Of a stretch of DNA of 64,000 bases, positions 26,116 through 34,831 are shown piece after piece. Within the stretch, counting starts at the first letter, position 1. Each line of letters starts with the position of its first letter. The notes under the pieces are model-generated. The model was not told the DNA's origin. It searched no databases and was given only the letters and a program-made list of their open reading frames with translations. Where the stretch lies: assembly GCA_965278985.1 (NCBI GenBank), contig OZ257131.1, positions 1,240,001-1,304,000 on the forward strand, in the 5' to 3' direction. The DNA is from CAISIP01 sp965278985. GTDB lineage: Bacteria > Pseudomonadota > Gammaproteobacteria > Burkholderiales > Burkholderiaceae_C. The translations under genes and the position numbers were made by a program.

Positions 26116-27297
26116 ATGGCGGACAAGCTCAACATCGGCATCGTGGGTGGCGGCATCGGGGGCTTGGCGGCTGCCATCGCGCTGCGGGCCCAGGGCCATG
26201 CGGTGACGGTCTACGAGCAGACGGCGCAGTACATGCGCGTGGGCGCGGACATCAACCTTACGCCCAACGCCGTGCGCGCGCTCGACGGATTGGGCGCAGC
26301 GGTGGCTGCGGGTGTGCGCCGCACCGGCGCGCGGCCCAGCTTCCGCATCAGCCGCGACTGGGACACGGGAGCCGAGACCTCGCGCCTGCCCATGGGCAAC
26401 GAGGCCGAAGAGAAATACGGCGCGCCGCAGCTGACCATCCACCGCGCCGACATCCTGTCGGTGCTGGCCGAGGTGTTCCCGGCCGAGCACATGGTGTTCT
26501 CGCGCCGGCTGGACACGCTCACGCAGGACGCCGCAGGCGTGACGCTGCAGTTCGCGGACGGCGCATCAGTCCGCCACGACCTGGTGATCGGCGCCGATGG
26601 CATCCACTCCCGCGTGCGCACCGCGCTGTTCGGCGAGGAGACACCGCGCTTCACGGGCGTGGTCTCGTACCGCGCCGTGGTGCCCACCGAGCGGGTGCGC
26701 GACGTGCCCGAAATCGGCGCCTTCACCAAGTGGTGGGGCCCGAACCCGCAGAGCCAGATCGTGACCTTCCCGCTGAACCTGGGCCGCGACACCTTCGTCT
26801 TCGCCACCACGGGCCAGGACTCGTGGCACGAGGAATCCTGGACGCGCCCCGGCGATGTGACCGAGCTGCGCAGCATGTACGTGGATTTCCATGCCGACGC
26901 GCGCAAGCTGCTGGACGCCTGCGAGTCCGTCATGAAAAGCGCGCTCTACGAACGCGACCCGCTGCCGCAGTGGTCCCAGCAGCGTGTCACGCTGGTGGGC
27001 GACGCCTGCCACCCCATGCTGCCATTCATGGCCCAGGGGGCAGGACAGGCCATCGAGGATGCGGTGGTGCTGGCGCGCGCCGTGCAGGCGAATGCGGGCG
27101 ACGTGGCACGCGCCTTGCACAGTTATGCCGCCACGCGCCAGGAGCGCACGGCGCAGATCCAGATCGGCTCGCGTGGCAACCAGTGGATGAAGACCCAGGG
27201 CAATGCCGACTGGGTCTATGGGTATGACGCCTGGCAGGCGCCGCTGGCCACCGCCGCCACCGCCACCGCCACCGCCACCGCCACCGCCACGATCTGA
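26116..27297 (+). CDS. FAD-dependent aromatic-ring monooxygenase (salicylate / 6-hydroxynicotinate hydroxylase type)
   Basis: 393 residues. The FAD-binding Rossmann motif is GIVGGGIGGLAAAIAL (about 8-23). The DG motif is VIGADGIHSRVR, and the second FAD motif is LVGDACHPMLPFMAQGAGQAIEDA, typical of class A flavoprotein hydroxylases. Closest family resemblance is to salicylate 1-monooxygenase and NicC. Substrate is unknown. ATG 26116 is chosen with GCAGGGAG seven bases upstream. The C-terminus ends in an Ala-Thr run encoded by a hexanucleotide repeat. It is followed by a Bug receptor (50-base gap) and a sulfatase-like gene, probably one catabolic operon. Confidence 0.9.
   Translation: MADKLNIGIVGGGIGGLAAAIALRAQGHAVTVYEQTAQYMRVGADINLTPNAVRALDGLGAAVAAGVRRTGARPSFRISRDWDTGAETSRLPMGNEAEEKYGAPQLTIHRADILSVLAEVFPAEHMVFSRRLDTLTQDAAGVTLQFADGASVRHDLVIGADGIHSRVRTALFGEETPRFTGVVSYRAVVPTERVRDVPEIGAFTKWWGPNPQSQIVTFPLNLGRDTFVFATTGQDSWHEESWTRPGDVTELRSMYVDFHADARKLLDACESVMKSALYERDPLPQWSQQRVTLVGDACHPMLPFMAQGAGQAIEDAVVLARAVQANAGDVARALHSYAATRQERTAQIQIGSRGNQWMKTQGNADWVYGYDAWQAPLATAATATATATATATI
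27247..27290 (+). repeat. GCCACC hexanucleotide repeat inside the monooxygenase gene
   Basis: One copy at 27247-27252, then GCC, then five perfect copies at 27256-27285 and a five-base partial copy. It encodes alternating Ala-Thr at the very C-terminus. Changes in copy number keep the frame, so only tail length would vary. Confidence 0.9.
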
Positions 27298-27347
27298 ATT
27301 CCGAACTTCGAACCCCGCCGAAGCACCAACCTCTGCAAGGAACCCGC

Positions 27348-28343
27348 ATGAACCGCCTCTCCACCCCCATCCCCCGCCGGCTGCTGCTGGCTGCGTTCGC
27401 CGCCACCGCATGGCTCGCCGGCGCACCGCTGCAGGCCCAGACCTTCCCGTCGAAGCCCGTCACGCTCGTCGTGCCCGTGCCTCCGGGCGGTGGCCCGGAC
27501 CTGGCGGCGCGCGTGATCGCCGAGAAGCTTGCGGCCCGCCTGGGCCAGCCGGTGGTGGTGGACAACAAGCCCGGCGCCGGCACGCTGATCGGCGCGGCCT
27601 TTGTGGCCAAGGCCGCGGCCGATGGCCACACCTTGCTGCTGGCGCCCAACACCATGGCCATCTCGCCCCATGTGATGCCGCCGGGCACCGGCGGTGGTGT
27701 GGATGTCTACAAGGACCTCGCGCCCGTGATCGCCCCGGCCACCACGCCGCTGATCCTGGTGGCCAACCCCTCGCTGGGCGTCACCAGCCTCAAGGCGCTG
27801 GTGGACATGGCGAAGAAGCAGCCGGGCCTGGCCTACGGCAGCGCGGGCAACGGCTCGCCCATGCATTTCGCGGGCGAGATGCTGAAGAAGTCCGCCAACA
27901 TCGACCTGCTGCACGTGCCGTACAAGGGCGTGGGCCCGTCCATCACGGCCACGCTGTCCGGCGAAGTCAAGCTGCTGACCACCGGCGTGGGCGGTGCGAT
28001 CCAGCACATCCGCGCCGGCAAGCTGGTGCCGCTGGCCGTGATCGAGAAGACCCGCTCCGAGCTGCTGCCCAACGTGCCCACGGCCACGGAGCAGGGCGTG
28101 CCCGGCGTGGAGGTGGGAGCCTGGTACGGCGTGTTCGCGCCCACGGGCACACCGGCTGCGACCGTGCAGCGCCTGAACCAGGAGATCAATGCCATCGTGC
28201 AGATGCCCGACGTGAAGGAGAAGCTGCACAACGCCGGCATCGAGCCCCTGGGCGGTGCGCCCGAGGTGCTGGCTGGCTTCATCAAGGCCGACAACGAGCG
28301 TTACGGCCAGCTCGCGAAGCAACTGAACATCAAGGCCGACTGA
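27348..28343 (+). CDS. Tripartite tricarboxylate transporter receptor, Bug/TctC family
   Basis: 331 residues. A signal peptide (about 1-31, cut after LQAQ) is followed by the Bug-family opening FPSKPVTLVVPVPPGGGPDLAARV. Later family phrases include VVVDNKPGAGTLIGA, GSAGNGSPMHFAGEMLK, VPYKGVGPSITA and a C-terminal ERYGQLAKQL. These periplasmic proteins capture small carboxylic or aromatic acids. The membrane partners TctA/TctB are not in the window, as is usual for the many orphan Bug receptors of Burkholderiales. Its place between a ring hydroxylase and a sulfatase-like enzyme suggests it binds the same substrate group. Confidence 0.95.
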   Translation: MNRLSTPIPRRLLLAAFAATAWLAGAPLQAQTFPSKPVTLVVPVPPGGGPDLAARVIAEKLAARLGQPVVVDNKPGAGTLIGAAFVAKAAADGHTLLLAPNTMAISPHVMPPGTGGGVDVYKDLAPVIAPATTPLILVANPSLGVTSLKALVDMAKKQPGLAYGSAGNGSPMHFAGEMLKKSANIDLLHVPYKGVGPSITATLSGEVKLLTTGVGGAIQHIRAGKLVPLAVIEKTRSELLPNVPTATEQGVPGVEVGAWYGVFAPTGTPAATVQRLNQEINAIVQMPDVKEKLHNAGIEPLGGAPEVLAGFIKADNERYGQLAKQLNIKAD

Positions 28344-28370
28344 CCGCGCGCATACGGAGGCAAAGGTGCC

Positions 28371-29933
28371 ATGGCCCGCAAGCCCAGCTTCCTGCTGTTC
28401 GTCACCGACCAGCAACGCGCCGACCATCTGGGTTGTTATGGCAACCGGGTGCTGCGCACGCCGCACATTGATGCGTTGGCGCGCAAGGGCCTGCGTTTCG
28501 ACAACCACCATGTAGCCACGCCCATCTGCCAGCCCAACCGCGCCTCGCTGATGACGGGCCGGCTGCCCAGCGCGCACGGGCTGCGCATGAACGGGCTGGA
28601 GCTGTCGCTGGCGGAAACCACGTTCGTGGAGTTGCTGCGTGCAGCGGGCTGGCGCACGGCGCTGGTGGGCAAGGCGCACCTGCAGAACATCACGCACTTC
28701 CCGCCGGCCTGGCCGCAGCCGCGTCCGGTGCACGATGCGCTGCGGCCCGCGCCGGGCCGGTACGGCCAGGAGGTGGGTGCGCGCTGGGCCGCCGACGAGG
28801 CTTTCGGGCTGGACCTGCCGTATTACGGCTTCGAGCAGGTGCGCCTGTCCATCGGCCATGGCGACGACCAGCAGGGCGACTGGCGGCGCTGGTTGCGGCG
28901 CGAACACCCGCAGGCCGAAGCGCTGGTCGGTCGCGCGAATGCGCTGCCCACGCCCGGGTCTCCGATGGGCCGCCTCGGCCAAGCGTGGCGCACGCGCCTG
29001 CCCGAGGCGCTGCATCCGACGAACTGGATCGCGGACCAGACCTGTGTGATGCTGCAGCAGTATGCGCAGGCCGATGCGCCCTTCTTTTTGCAGTGCTCGA
29101 TCCCTGATCCGCACCATCCCTTCACGCCACCGGGCCGTTACTGGGACATGTACCGCCCCGAGGACGTGGAACTGCCCGCCAGCTTCGGCGCCGACCTCGT
29201 GGACCCGCCGCCGGCGATGGCAGCGCTGCGGGAACAGCGCCGCACCCAGGCCGACTTCCAGCCCGGTTATGCCGCCTTCGCCGCCGACGAGGCCGAGGTG
29301 CGCGAGGCCCTGGCGCTCAACTACGGCAACATCGCGCTCATCGACGCCGCCGTGGGCCGCGTGATGGCGCAGCTACAGGCCCTGGGCCTGGACCAGGATA
29401 CGGTGGTGGGCTTCACCAGCGACCACGGTGACCTGCTGGGTGACCGCGGCCTGATGTTCAAGGGTGGCCTGCACTACCGCTCCATCACGCGCACACCGCT
29501 GATCTGGCGCGACCCGGCCGCGCAGGGCAGGGCGGGCGAGGTGACGCAGGCGCTGGCCCAGACCATCGACATAGCGCCCACCATCCTGCAGCGGGCCGGC
29601 ATCGCACCGGTGCACGGCATGCAGGGCCGCGCGCTGCTGGACGACACTCCGGAGCGCACACACCTGCTGATCGAGGAAGAAAGCCAGCGCGCCGACTTCG
29701 ACCTGGACCGCCGGCTGCGCATGCGCACGCTGCTGACCGCCACGCACCGGCTCACGGTCTACGACGGGCAGGACTGGGGCGAGTTCTACGGCCTGGTGGA
29801 CGATCCGCTGGAGCTGCGCAACCTCTGGAACGACCCTGCATCCCGCATGGCACGCGCAGAAGGCATGGAGGCGCTGGCCCGTGCCATGCTGGCCGCCACG
29901 GACCAGAGCCCGTGTCCCACGGCGCCCGCCTGA
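28371..29933 (+). CDS. Sulfatase-family hydrolase (arylsulfatase / phosphonate monoesterase type)
   Basis: 520 residues. The formylglycine motif CxPxR is present as CQPNR (C53-P55-R57) with the following ASLMTGRLP. Metal ligands are visible in LLFVTDQQR at the N-terminus and in FTSDHGDLLGDRGLMFKGG in the C-terminal half. The latter form is typical of the phosphonate monoester hydrolase and choline-sulfatase branch. The protein lacks a signal peptide, so it acts in the cytoplasm. The start has a good GGAGG-type site. It is the third gene of the cluster controlled by the divergent AraC-type regulator. Substrate is not known. Confidence 0.9.
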   Translation: MARKPSFLLFVTDQQRADHLGCYGNRVLRTPHIDALARKGLRFDNHHVATPICQPNRASLMTGRLPSAHGLRMNGLELSLAETTFVELLRAAGWRTALVGKAHLQNITHFPPAWPQPRPVHDALRPAPGRYGQEVGARWAADEAFGLDLPYYGFEQVRLSIGHGDDQQGDWRRWLRREHPQAEALVGRANALPTPGSPMGRLGQAWRTRLPEALHPTNWIADQTCVMLQQYAQADAPFFLQCSIPDPHHPFTPPGRYWDMYRPEDVELPASFGADLVDPPPAMAALREQRRTQADFQPGYAAFAADEAEVREALALNYGNIALIDAAVGRVMAQLQALGLDQDTVVGFTSDHGDLLGDRGLMFKGGLHYRSITRTPLIWRDPAAQGRAGEVTQALAQTIDIAPTILQRAGIAPVHGMQGRALLDDTPERTHLLIEEESQRADFDLDRRLRMRTLLTATHRLTVYDGQDWGEFYGLVDDPLELRNLWNDPASRMARAEGMEALARAMLAATDQSPCPTAPA

Positions 29934-29991
29934 GTATTCCCTTGTTACTGTCGGGATAAACTGGGGCGATCGCCATCCCGTGGGAACCACC

Positions 29992-31077
29992 ATGTCCGCC
30001 ATCCTGAGTTTCCTGTCCTTCATCTTCTGGCTGGTTGTCATCGTCGTTGCGGTGTTCGGCATCCTGGCGCTCAAGGGCTACAACGGCCTGCGCCTGCTGT
30101 CCGAGAACGTCAAGGAAGCCTGGTCCAACATCGGTGTCAGCGTGCGCAAGCAGGCCTCGCTGATCAACCAGCTGATCAGCGTGGTCAGCTCCCATGCGGA
30201 AGGTGAGAAGCTGGTGATGCTCAAGGTGTCCGAAGACGCCAGCCTGGGCGCCGTGCAGCAGATGCACCAGCAGGGCGGCATGATGCTGTCGGCCGTGAAT
30301 GGCCTGGCGCAGCGCTTTCCGGACCTGAAGTCCAACACCCAGTACCTGAGCCTGATGCAGTCCATCAACGAGGTGGAGAACCAGCTGGAGCAACAGCGGC
30401 AGGGCTACAACGCCGCCACCAAGAAGTACAACGTGCAGCGCACCTCCATCCCGCATGTCTTTTATTCGAAGCTGCTGGGCTTCGGCCCCGCGCCGTACCT
30501 GGATTTCGACGGGGCCAGCGAACGGGACACGGGCGCGATGCAGAACTTCGCCAGCGACGACGGCGAGCGCATCAACCAGCTGCTGGGCAAGGCCGGTACT
30601 GCCGTGCGCGAGGTCACGCAGCAGGCCAGCCAGGTCGCCGTGCAGCAGGGCCGCCAGGCCATCGGCGCCGCAAAGGCCCGCATCGAGGAAGCCCGGCTGG
30701 CGCGGCCCGCACCGCCGCCGGCCGCAGCGGGCGCTGACGATGACGCCACGCTGGTCACCCACAAGGCAGCCGCCCCGGTGCTGGTCGACATCGCGGGCTC
30801 TGCCGGTGGACAGCGCTTCACGCTGAAGCCCGAAGGCCAGGTGATCGGCCGCGCGGCCACCGCCGATATAGTCGTCAACGACAACCAGGTGTCCAAGCAA
30901 CACGCCTGGGTCGGCCAGGAGAATGGCCGCTGGCTGCTGCGCGACCAGAATTCCGCGAACGGCACCTACGTCAATGGCAACTACGACCAGCGCGTCACCG
31001 AGGTGGAGCTGGTAGCGGGAATGGTGGTCTCGCTGGGGCACCACCAAGGGACGCGGTTCGAGGTGGCGGTGGGCTGA
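29992..31077 (+). CDS. LemA-domain protein fused to an FHA domain
   Basis: 361 residues. An N-terminal membrane helix (about 3-25) leads into a LemA-family helical domain (to about 175), with YNGLRLLSENVKEAWSNI and YNAATKKYN. A coiled/linker section follows (AVQQGRQAIGAAKARIEEARL). The C-terminus is an FHA phosphothreonine-binding domain (about 268-350) with the conserved GRAATADIVVND, SKQHAWV and NGTYVNG. FHA domains recognise phosphorylated Thr. The combination implies a membrane-anchored scaffold controlled by a Ser/Thr kinase, although no kinase gene is seen here. GGGAA lies six bases before the start. Confidence 0.88.
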   Translation: MSAILSFLSFIFWLVVIVVAVFGILALKGYNGLRLLSENVKEAWSNIGVSVRKQASLINQLISVVSSHAEGEKLVMLKVSEDASLGAVQQMHQQGGMMLSAVNGLAQRFPDLKSNTQYLSLMQSINEVENQLEQQRQGYNAATKKYNVQRTSIPHVFYSKLLGFGPAPYLDFDGASERDTGAMQNFASDDGERINQLLGKAGTAVREVTQQASQVAVQQGRQAIGAAKARIEEARLARPAPPPAAAGADDDATLVTHKAAAPVLVDIAGSAGGQRFTLKPEGQVIGRAATADIVVNDNQVSKQHAWVGQENGRWLLRDQNSANGTYVNGNYDQRVTEVELVAGMVVSLGHHQGTRFEVAVG

Positions 31078-31165
31078 TCAGCGATGGTCCGGTGCACCCG
31101 TCGACCAGCTCCGCCTGACCATCGGGTGCGCCCGCGCGGGGGCTCCGGGACGGCCACACGCAGTG

Positions 31166-31193
31166 CGCCGCCTGTCAAGGCGGCGTCTTGCTT
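31166..31193 (+). terminator. Rho-independent terminator after the LemA-FHA gene
   Basis: A seven-base-pair stem CGCCGCC-TGTCAA-GGCGGCG followed by TCTTGCTT. It sits between the convergent LemA-FHA and glnD genes and reaches the last base of the glnD stop codon. Confidence 0.55.
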
Positions 31194-33811
31194 CAGGCCA
31201 GTGCCTCCATCAACTCCGTCTCGATCTCGATCTGCGTGCGGTTGTTCTGCAGGCTGGCCCCGTCGATCAGGAACGTATCGTCCACGCGTTCGCCCAGCGT
31301 CGCGATCTTGGCGAGCTGCAGGTTGATCTGGTGGCGCGCCAGCACACGGGCGATGGCGTAGAGCAGCCCCACGCGGTCGCTGGCGGAGATGTTGAGCAGC
31401 CAGCGCTGGGCCTTCTCGTCGGGCCGCAGCGTGACGCGGGGCGCGATGGGGAAACTCTTCACGCGGCGTGACACGCGGCCCTTGCCGGGCGCGCCGAGCG
31501 CCGAGGTCTGATCGATGGCACGGGCCAGTGCGCTTTCGATCAACGCAGTGAGCTCGCGGTAGCTGTCCTCGGGGCTCAGGTGCGGCATGACCTGGAAGGT
31601 GTCGATGGCGTAACCATTGCGCCCTGTGTGCACGCGTGCATCCAGGATGCTGTAGCCGCCCTGGTCGAAGTAGCCGCAGATGCGCGCGAAGAGGTCGGGC
31701 TTGTCGCGGGCATAGACCAGCACCTGCACCCCGTCGCCGATGGGGGAGCGCCGTGCGCGCACCACCGGCTTCTCGGAGCCCACCAGGCGCGACAGGCTGC
31801 GCGTGTGCCAGGCGATCTCGGAGGCGTCGTGGCGCATGAAGTAGGCTACGTCCAGCGTGTCCCACAGCACCTTGTGGGCGTCGTGGGGCAGGGCGTAGAG
31901 CGCGATCATGGTCAGCGCCTCGCGCTTGCGGGCCTCCACCTCGGCCTCGGGGTCGGGCACGCCGCCGCCCAGGGCGCGCGAGGCCAGGCGGAACAAATCT
32001 TCCAGCAGCTTGCCCTTCCAGGCGTTCCAGACCTTGGGCGAGGTGCCGCGGATGTCGGCCACGGTCAGCAGGTACAGCGCGATCAGGTAGCGCTGGCTGC
32101 CTACGCGCGCGGCGAAGGCGCGGATCACGTCGGGGTCGCTGAGGTCGGACTTCTGCGCAGCGTGGCTCATCGACAGGTGCTCCCGCACCAGGAACTCGAT
32201 CAGCCGCATGTCCTCGCGCTCGATGCCGTGCTGTCGGCAGAAGCGCCGCACTTCCATCGCGCCCAGCTGCGAATGGTCGCCGCCGCGCCCCTTGGCGATG
32301 TCGTGGAACAGCGCGGCGACGTACAGCACCCAGGGCTTGTCCCAGCCCGCCGCCAGCTGCGAGCAGAAGGGGTATTCGTGCGCATGCTCCACGATGAAGA
32401 AGCGCCGCACGTTGCGCAGCACGGTGAGGATGTGCTGGTCCACGGTGTAGACGTGGAACAGGTCGTGCTGCATCTGGCCCACGATGCGGCGGAACACCCA
32501 CAGGTAGCGCCCCAGCACCGAGGTGTCGTTCATCAGCCGCATGGCGCGCGTGAGGCCATCGTGCTCCATGATGATGGCGCGGAAGGTGGCGTGGTTCACC
32601 GGGTCGCCGCGGAACTCCGAATCCATCACCGTGCGCGCGTTGTACAGCGCGCGCAGGCTGCGGCTGGACAGGCCCTGGATGCCACGTGTCTTCTGCAGCA
32701 GCAAAAAGGTCTGCAGGATCTGGTGGGGATGCTGGTGGTACAGGTCGTCGCTGGCCACGTCCAGCAGGCCGTTGCGGTCGTTGAAGTGTTCGTTGATGGG
32801 CCGCAGCTCGGAGGAAGACGGGTAGATCTTCTCCTCCATGTTCAGCAGCAGGATCTGGTTGAGCTGCGTGACCGCCTTGGCCGCCCAGTAGTAGCGCCGC
32901 ATCAGCGCCTCGCTGGCGCGGATGGCCGTGCTGCGGCGCGCGCCGGGCGCGGCACCGGGCACGGTCGGCGTGGTGGCGTCGCTGAAGCCGAAGGAGTTGG
33001 CCACGGCCGTCTGCAGGTCGAACACCAGGCGGTCCTCGCGCCGGCCCGAGATCAGGTGCAGCCGCGCGCGGATCAGCCGCAGCAGCGCCTCGTTGCGCTT
33101 GATCTGGCGCACCTCGAAAGGCGTGGCGAAGCCGTTGCGCGCCAGCGCGTCCCAGTCGTCGCCGAAGCCCGCGGCCTTGGCCAGCCACAGGATCACCTGC
33201 AGGTCGCGCAGGCCGCCGGGCGACTCCTTGCAGTTGGGCTCCAGCGCGTAGGGCGTGTTCTCGAATTTGGTGTGGCGCTGGCGCATCTCCAGCGTCTTGG
33301 CCACGAAGAAGGCCGTGGGGTCCAGCGCAGCACGCTGGCGGCGCACGAATTCGTCGAAGAGCGCCTTGTCGCCCACGATGCGGCGCGACTCCAGCATCGC
33401 GGTCTGCACCGTGACGTCCTTCTCGGCCTCCTGCACGCATTCGCTCAGCGTGCGCACGCTGGAGCCGATCTCCAGTCCGCAGTCCCAGCAGCTGCCGATG
33501 AAGCTCTCCACCTGCTGCTGCAGCGCCGGGTCGTCGGCGACCGAGCGGCTGTCGGGCAGCAGCACCAGCACGTCCACGTCGGAATGCGGGAACAGCTCGC
33601 CGCGGCCATAACCGCCCACGGCCACCAGCACCAGGTCATCCCCCAGTCCGGCCAGCGTCCACAGGCCGCGCAGCGCGTCGTCGGCCAGGGTGGCCAGATG
33701 GTGCAGCGCATCGCGTGCGCCGCGCGTGGAGGCGCCACCCCCCAGCAGCTCTGCCTGCAGCGTCGTCTTGGCGAGCTTGTAGCGCTCGCGCAGCTCCTGT
33801 ACACCGGCCAT
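31193..33811 (-). CDS. glnD: Bifunctional PII uridylyltransferase / uridylyl-removing enzyme
   Basis: 872 residues. GlnD modifies the PII nitrogen-signal protein according to glutamine level. The nucleotidyltransferase site is GGYGRGELFPHSDVDVLVLL near the N-terminus (about 66-85). The HD phosphohydrolase domain shows ALFHDIAKGRGGDHS. Two ACT domains that sense glutamine end the protein, with SPIGDGVQVLVYARDKPDLF and ISASDRVGLLYAIARVL. ATG (complement of 33809-33811) is preferred to a TTG five codons upstream. It lies 33 bases after map, and the two are likely co-transcribed. Confidence 0.97.
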   Translation of the reverse strand: MAGVQELRERYKLAKTTLQAELLGGGASTRGARDALHHLATLADDALRGLWTLAGLGDDLVLVAVGGYGRGELFPHSDVDVLVLLPDSRSVADDPALQQQVESFIGSCWDCGLEIGSSVRTLSECVQEAEKDVTVQTAMLESRRIVGDKALFDEFVRRQRAALDPTAFFVAKTLEMRQRHTKFENTPYALEPNCKESPGGLRDLQVILWLAKAAGFGDDWDALARNGFATPFEVRQIKRNEALLRLIRARLHLISGRREDRLVFDLQTAVANSFGFSDATTPTVPGAAPGARRSTAIRASEALMRRYYWAAKAVTQLNQILLLNMEEKIYPSSSELRPINEHFNDRNGLLDVASDDLYHQHPHQILQTFLLLQKTRGIQGLSSRSLRALYNARTVMDSEFRGDPVNHATFRAIIMEHDGLTRAMRLMNDTSVLGRYLWVFRRIVGQMQHDLFHVYTVDQHILTVLRNVRRFFIVEHAHEYPFCSQLAAGWDKPWVLYVAALFHDIAKGRGGDHSQLGAMEVRRFCRQHGIEREDMRLIEFLVREHLSMSHAAQKSDLSDPDVIRAFAARVGSQRYLIALYLLTVADIRGTSPKVWNAWKGKLLEDLFRLASRALGGGVPDPEAEVEARKREALTMIALYALPHDAHKVLWDTLDVAYFMRHDASEIAWHTRSLSRLVGSEKPVVRARRSPIGDGVQVLVYARDKPDLFARICGYFDQGGYSILDARVHTGRNGYAIDTFQVMPHLSPEDSYRELTALIESALARAIDQTSALGAPGKGRVSRRVKSFPIAPRVTLRPDEKAQRWLLNISASDRVGLLYAIARVLARHQINLQLAKIATLGERVDDTFLIDGASLQNNRTQIEIETELMEALA

Positions 33812-33844
33812 GGGCGTCCGTCGCAAAAAGGGGCGAGAAAGGGC

Positions 33845-34657
33845 TCAGGCGCCGGTGACGAAGGCCGGCGGCGGCGGGCTGCCGGCCGACAGCGTCATCA
33901 CCTCGTAGCCCGTCTCGGTGACCAGCACGGTGTGTTCCCATTGCGCGGACAGGGAATGGTCCTTGGTCACGATGGTCCAGCCATCCTTCTCGGGGCCTTC
34001 CTTGATCTCCTTCTTGCCGGCGTTGATCATCGGCTCGATGGTGAAGGTCATGCCGGGCTTGAGCTCTTCCAGCGTGCCGGGGCGGCCATAGTGCAGCACC
34101 TGCGGCTCCTCGTGGAACACCTGGCCGATGCCGTGGCCGCAGAACTCGCGCACCACGCTGAAACCCTGCGCCTCGGCGAACTTCTGGATCGCATGGCCGA
34201 TGTCACCCAGGTGTGCGCCCGGGCGCACCAGCACGATACCGCGCCACATGGCCTCGTAGGTCAGCCTGGAGAGCCGCCGCGCCGCGATGGACACCTCGCC
34301 CACCTCGAACATGCGGCTGGTGTCGCCGTGCCAGCCGTCCTTGATGACCGTGATGTCGATGTTGAGCACATCGCCCTTCTTCAGCGGCTTGTCGTTGGGG
34401 ATGCCGTGGCAGACCTGGTGGTTGACCGAGGTGCAGATGGACTTGGGGTAGGGGATGTTGCCGCCGCCCTTGTAGTTCAGCGGCGCGGGGACCGTGCCCT
34501 GCACCTCGGTCATGTACGCATGGGCGATGCGGTCGAGCTCGTTGGTCGTGACGCCGGGCACCACGTGCGGCGTGAGGTGGTCCAGGACTTCGGAGGCCAA
34601 CCTGCCGGCCAGGCGCATGCCGGCAATCCCTTCGGCGTCTTTGTAGGTGATCGTCAT
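33845..34657 (-). CDS. map: Methionine aminopeptidase, type I
   Basis: 270 residues. It removes the initiator methionine from new proteins. The five metal ligands are visible: two Asp in NIDITVIKDGWHGDTSRMF, His in CGHGIGQVFHEEP, Glu in FTIEPMI and Glu in WEHTVLVTE. The start gives MTITYKDAEGIAGMRLAGRL, the standard opening. The same frame stays open far upstream because it runs antisense to purL; that part is not coding. It is divergent from purL across about 170 bases. Confidence 0.97.
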   Translation of the reverse strand: MTITYKDAEGIAGMRLAGRLASEVLDHLTPHVVPGVTTNELDRIAHAYMTEVQGTVPAPLNYKGGGNIPYPKSICTSVNHQVCHGIPNDKPLKKGDVLNIDITVIKDGWHGDTSRMFEVGEVSIAARRLSRLTYEAMWRGIVLVRPGAHLGDIGHAIQKFAEAQGFSVVREFCGHGIGQVFHEEPQVLHYGRPGTLEELKPGMTFTIEPMINAGKKEIKEGPEKDGWTIVTKDHSLSAQWEHTVLVTETGYEVMTLSAGSPPPPAFVTGA

Positions 34658-34831
34658 GGCGCCAATTATCAGGGCTGCCCGCGGCCCCCTCCATATGCCT
34701 TCGGGCCCCGGAACGGTGCGTGGCGGCGCGGGGGCGCCGGGTAAAATCCTCCGTCGCCCTCCCTGGTGCCCACGCAGCAGGCAGCCGGCGCGCTCCGCTC
34801 CCCCCAAGCCTCCCGTCCACCCGGCCATCCC

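Noticed and set aside
26008..26490. N-terminal extension of the AraC-type regulator to 496 codons
   Set aside because: It would cover the divergent promoter and the start of the monooxygenase gene; the family N-terminus begins at 26007.
31580..34744. A 1054-codon plus-strand frame opposite glnD and map
   Set aside because: It is antisense to two conserved genes, and its composition is typical of high-GC shadow frames.
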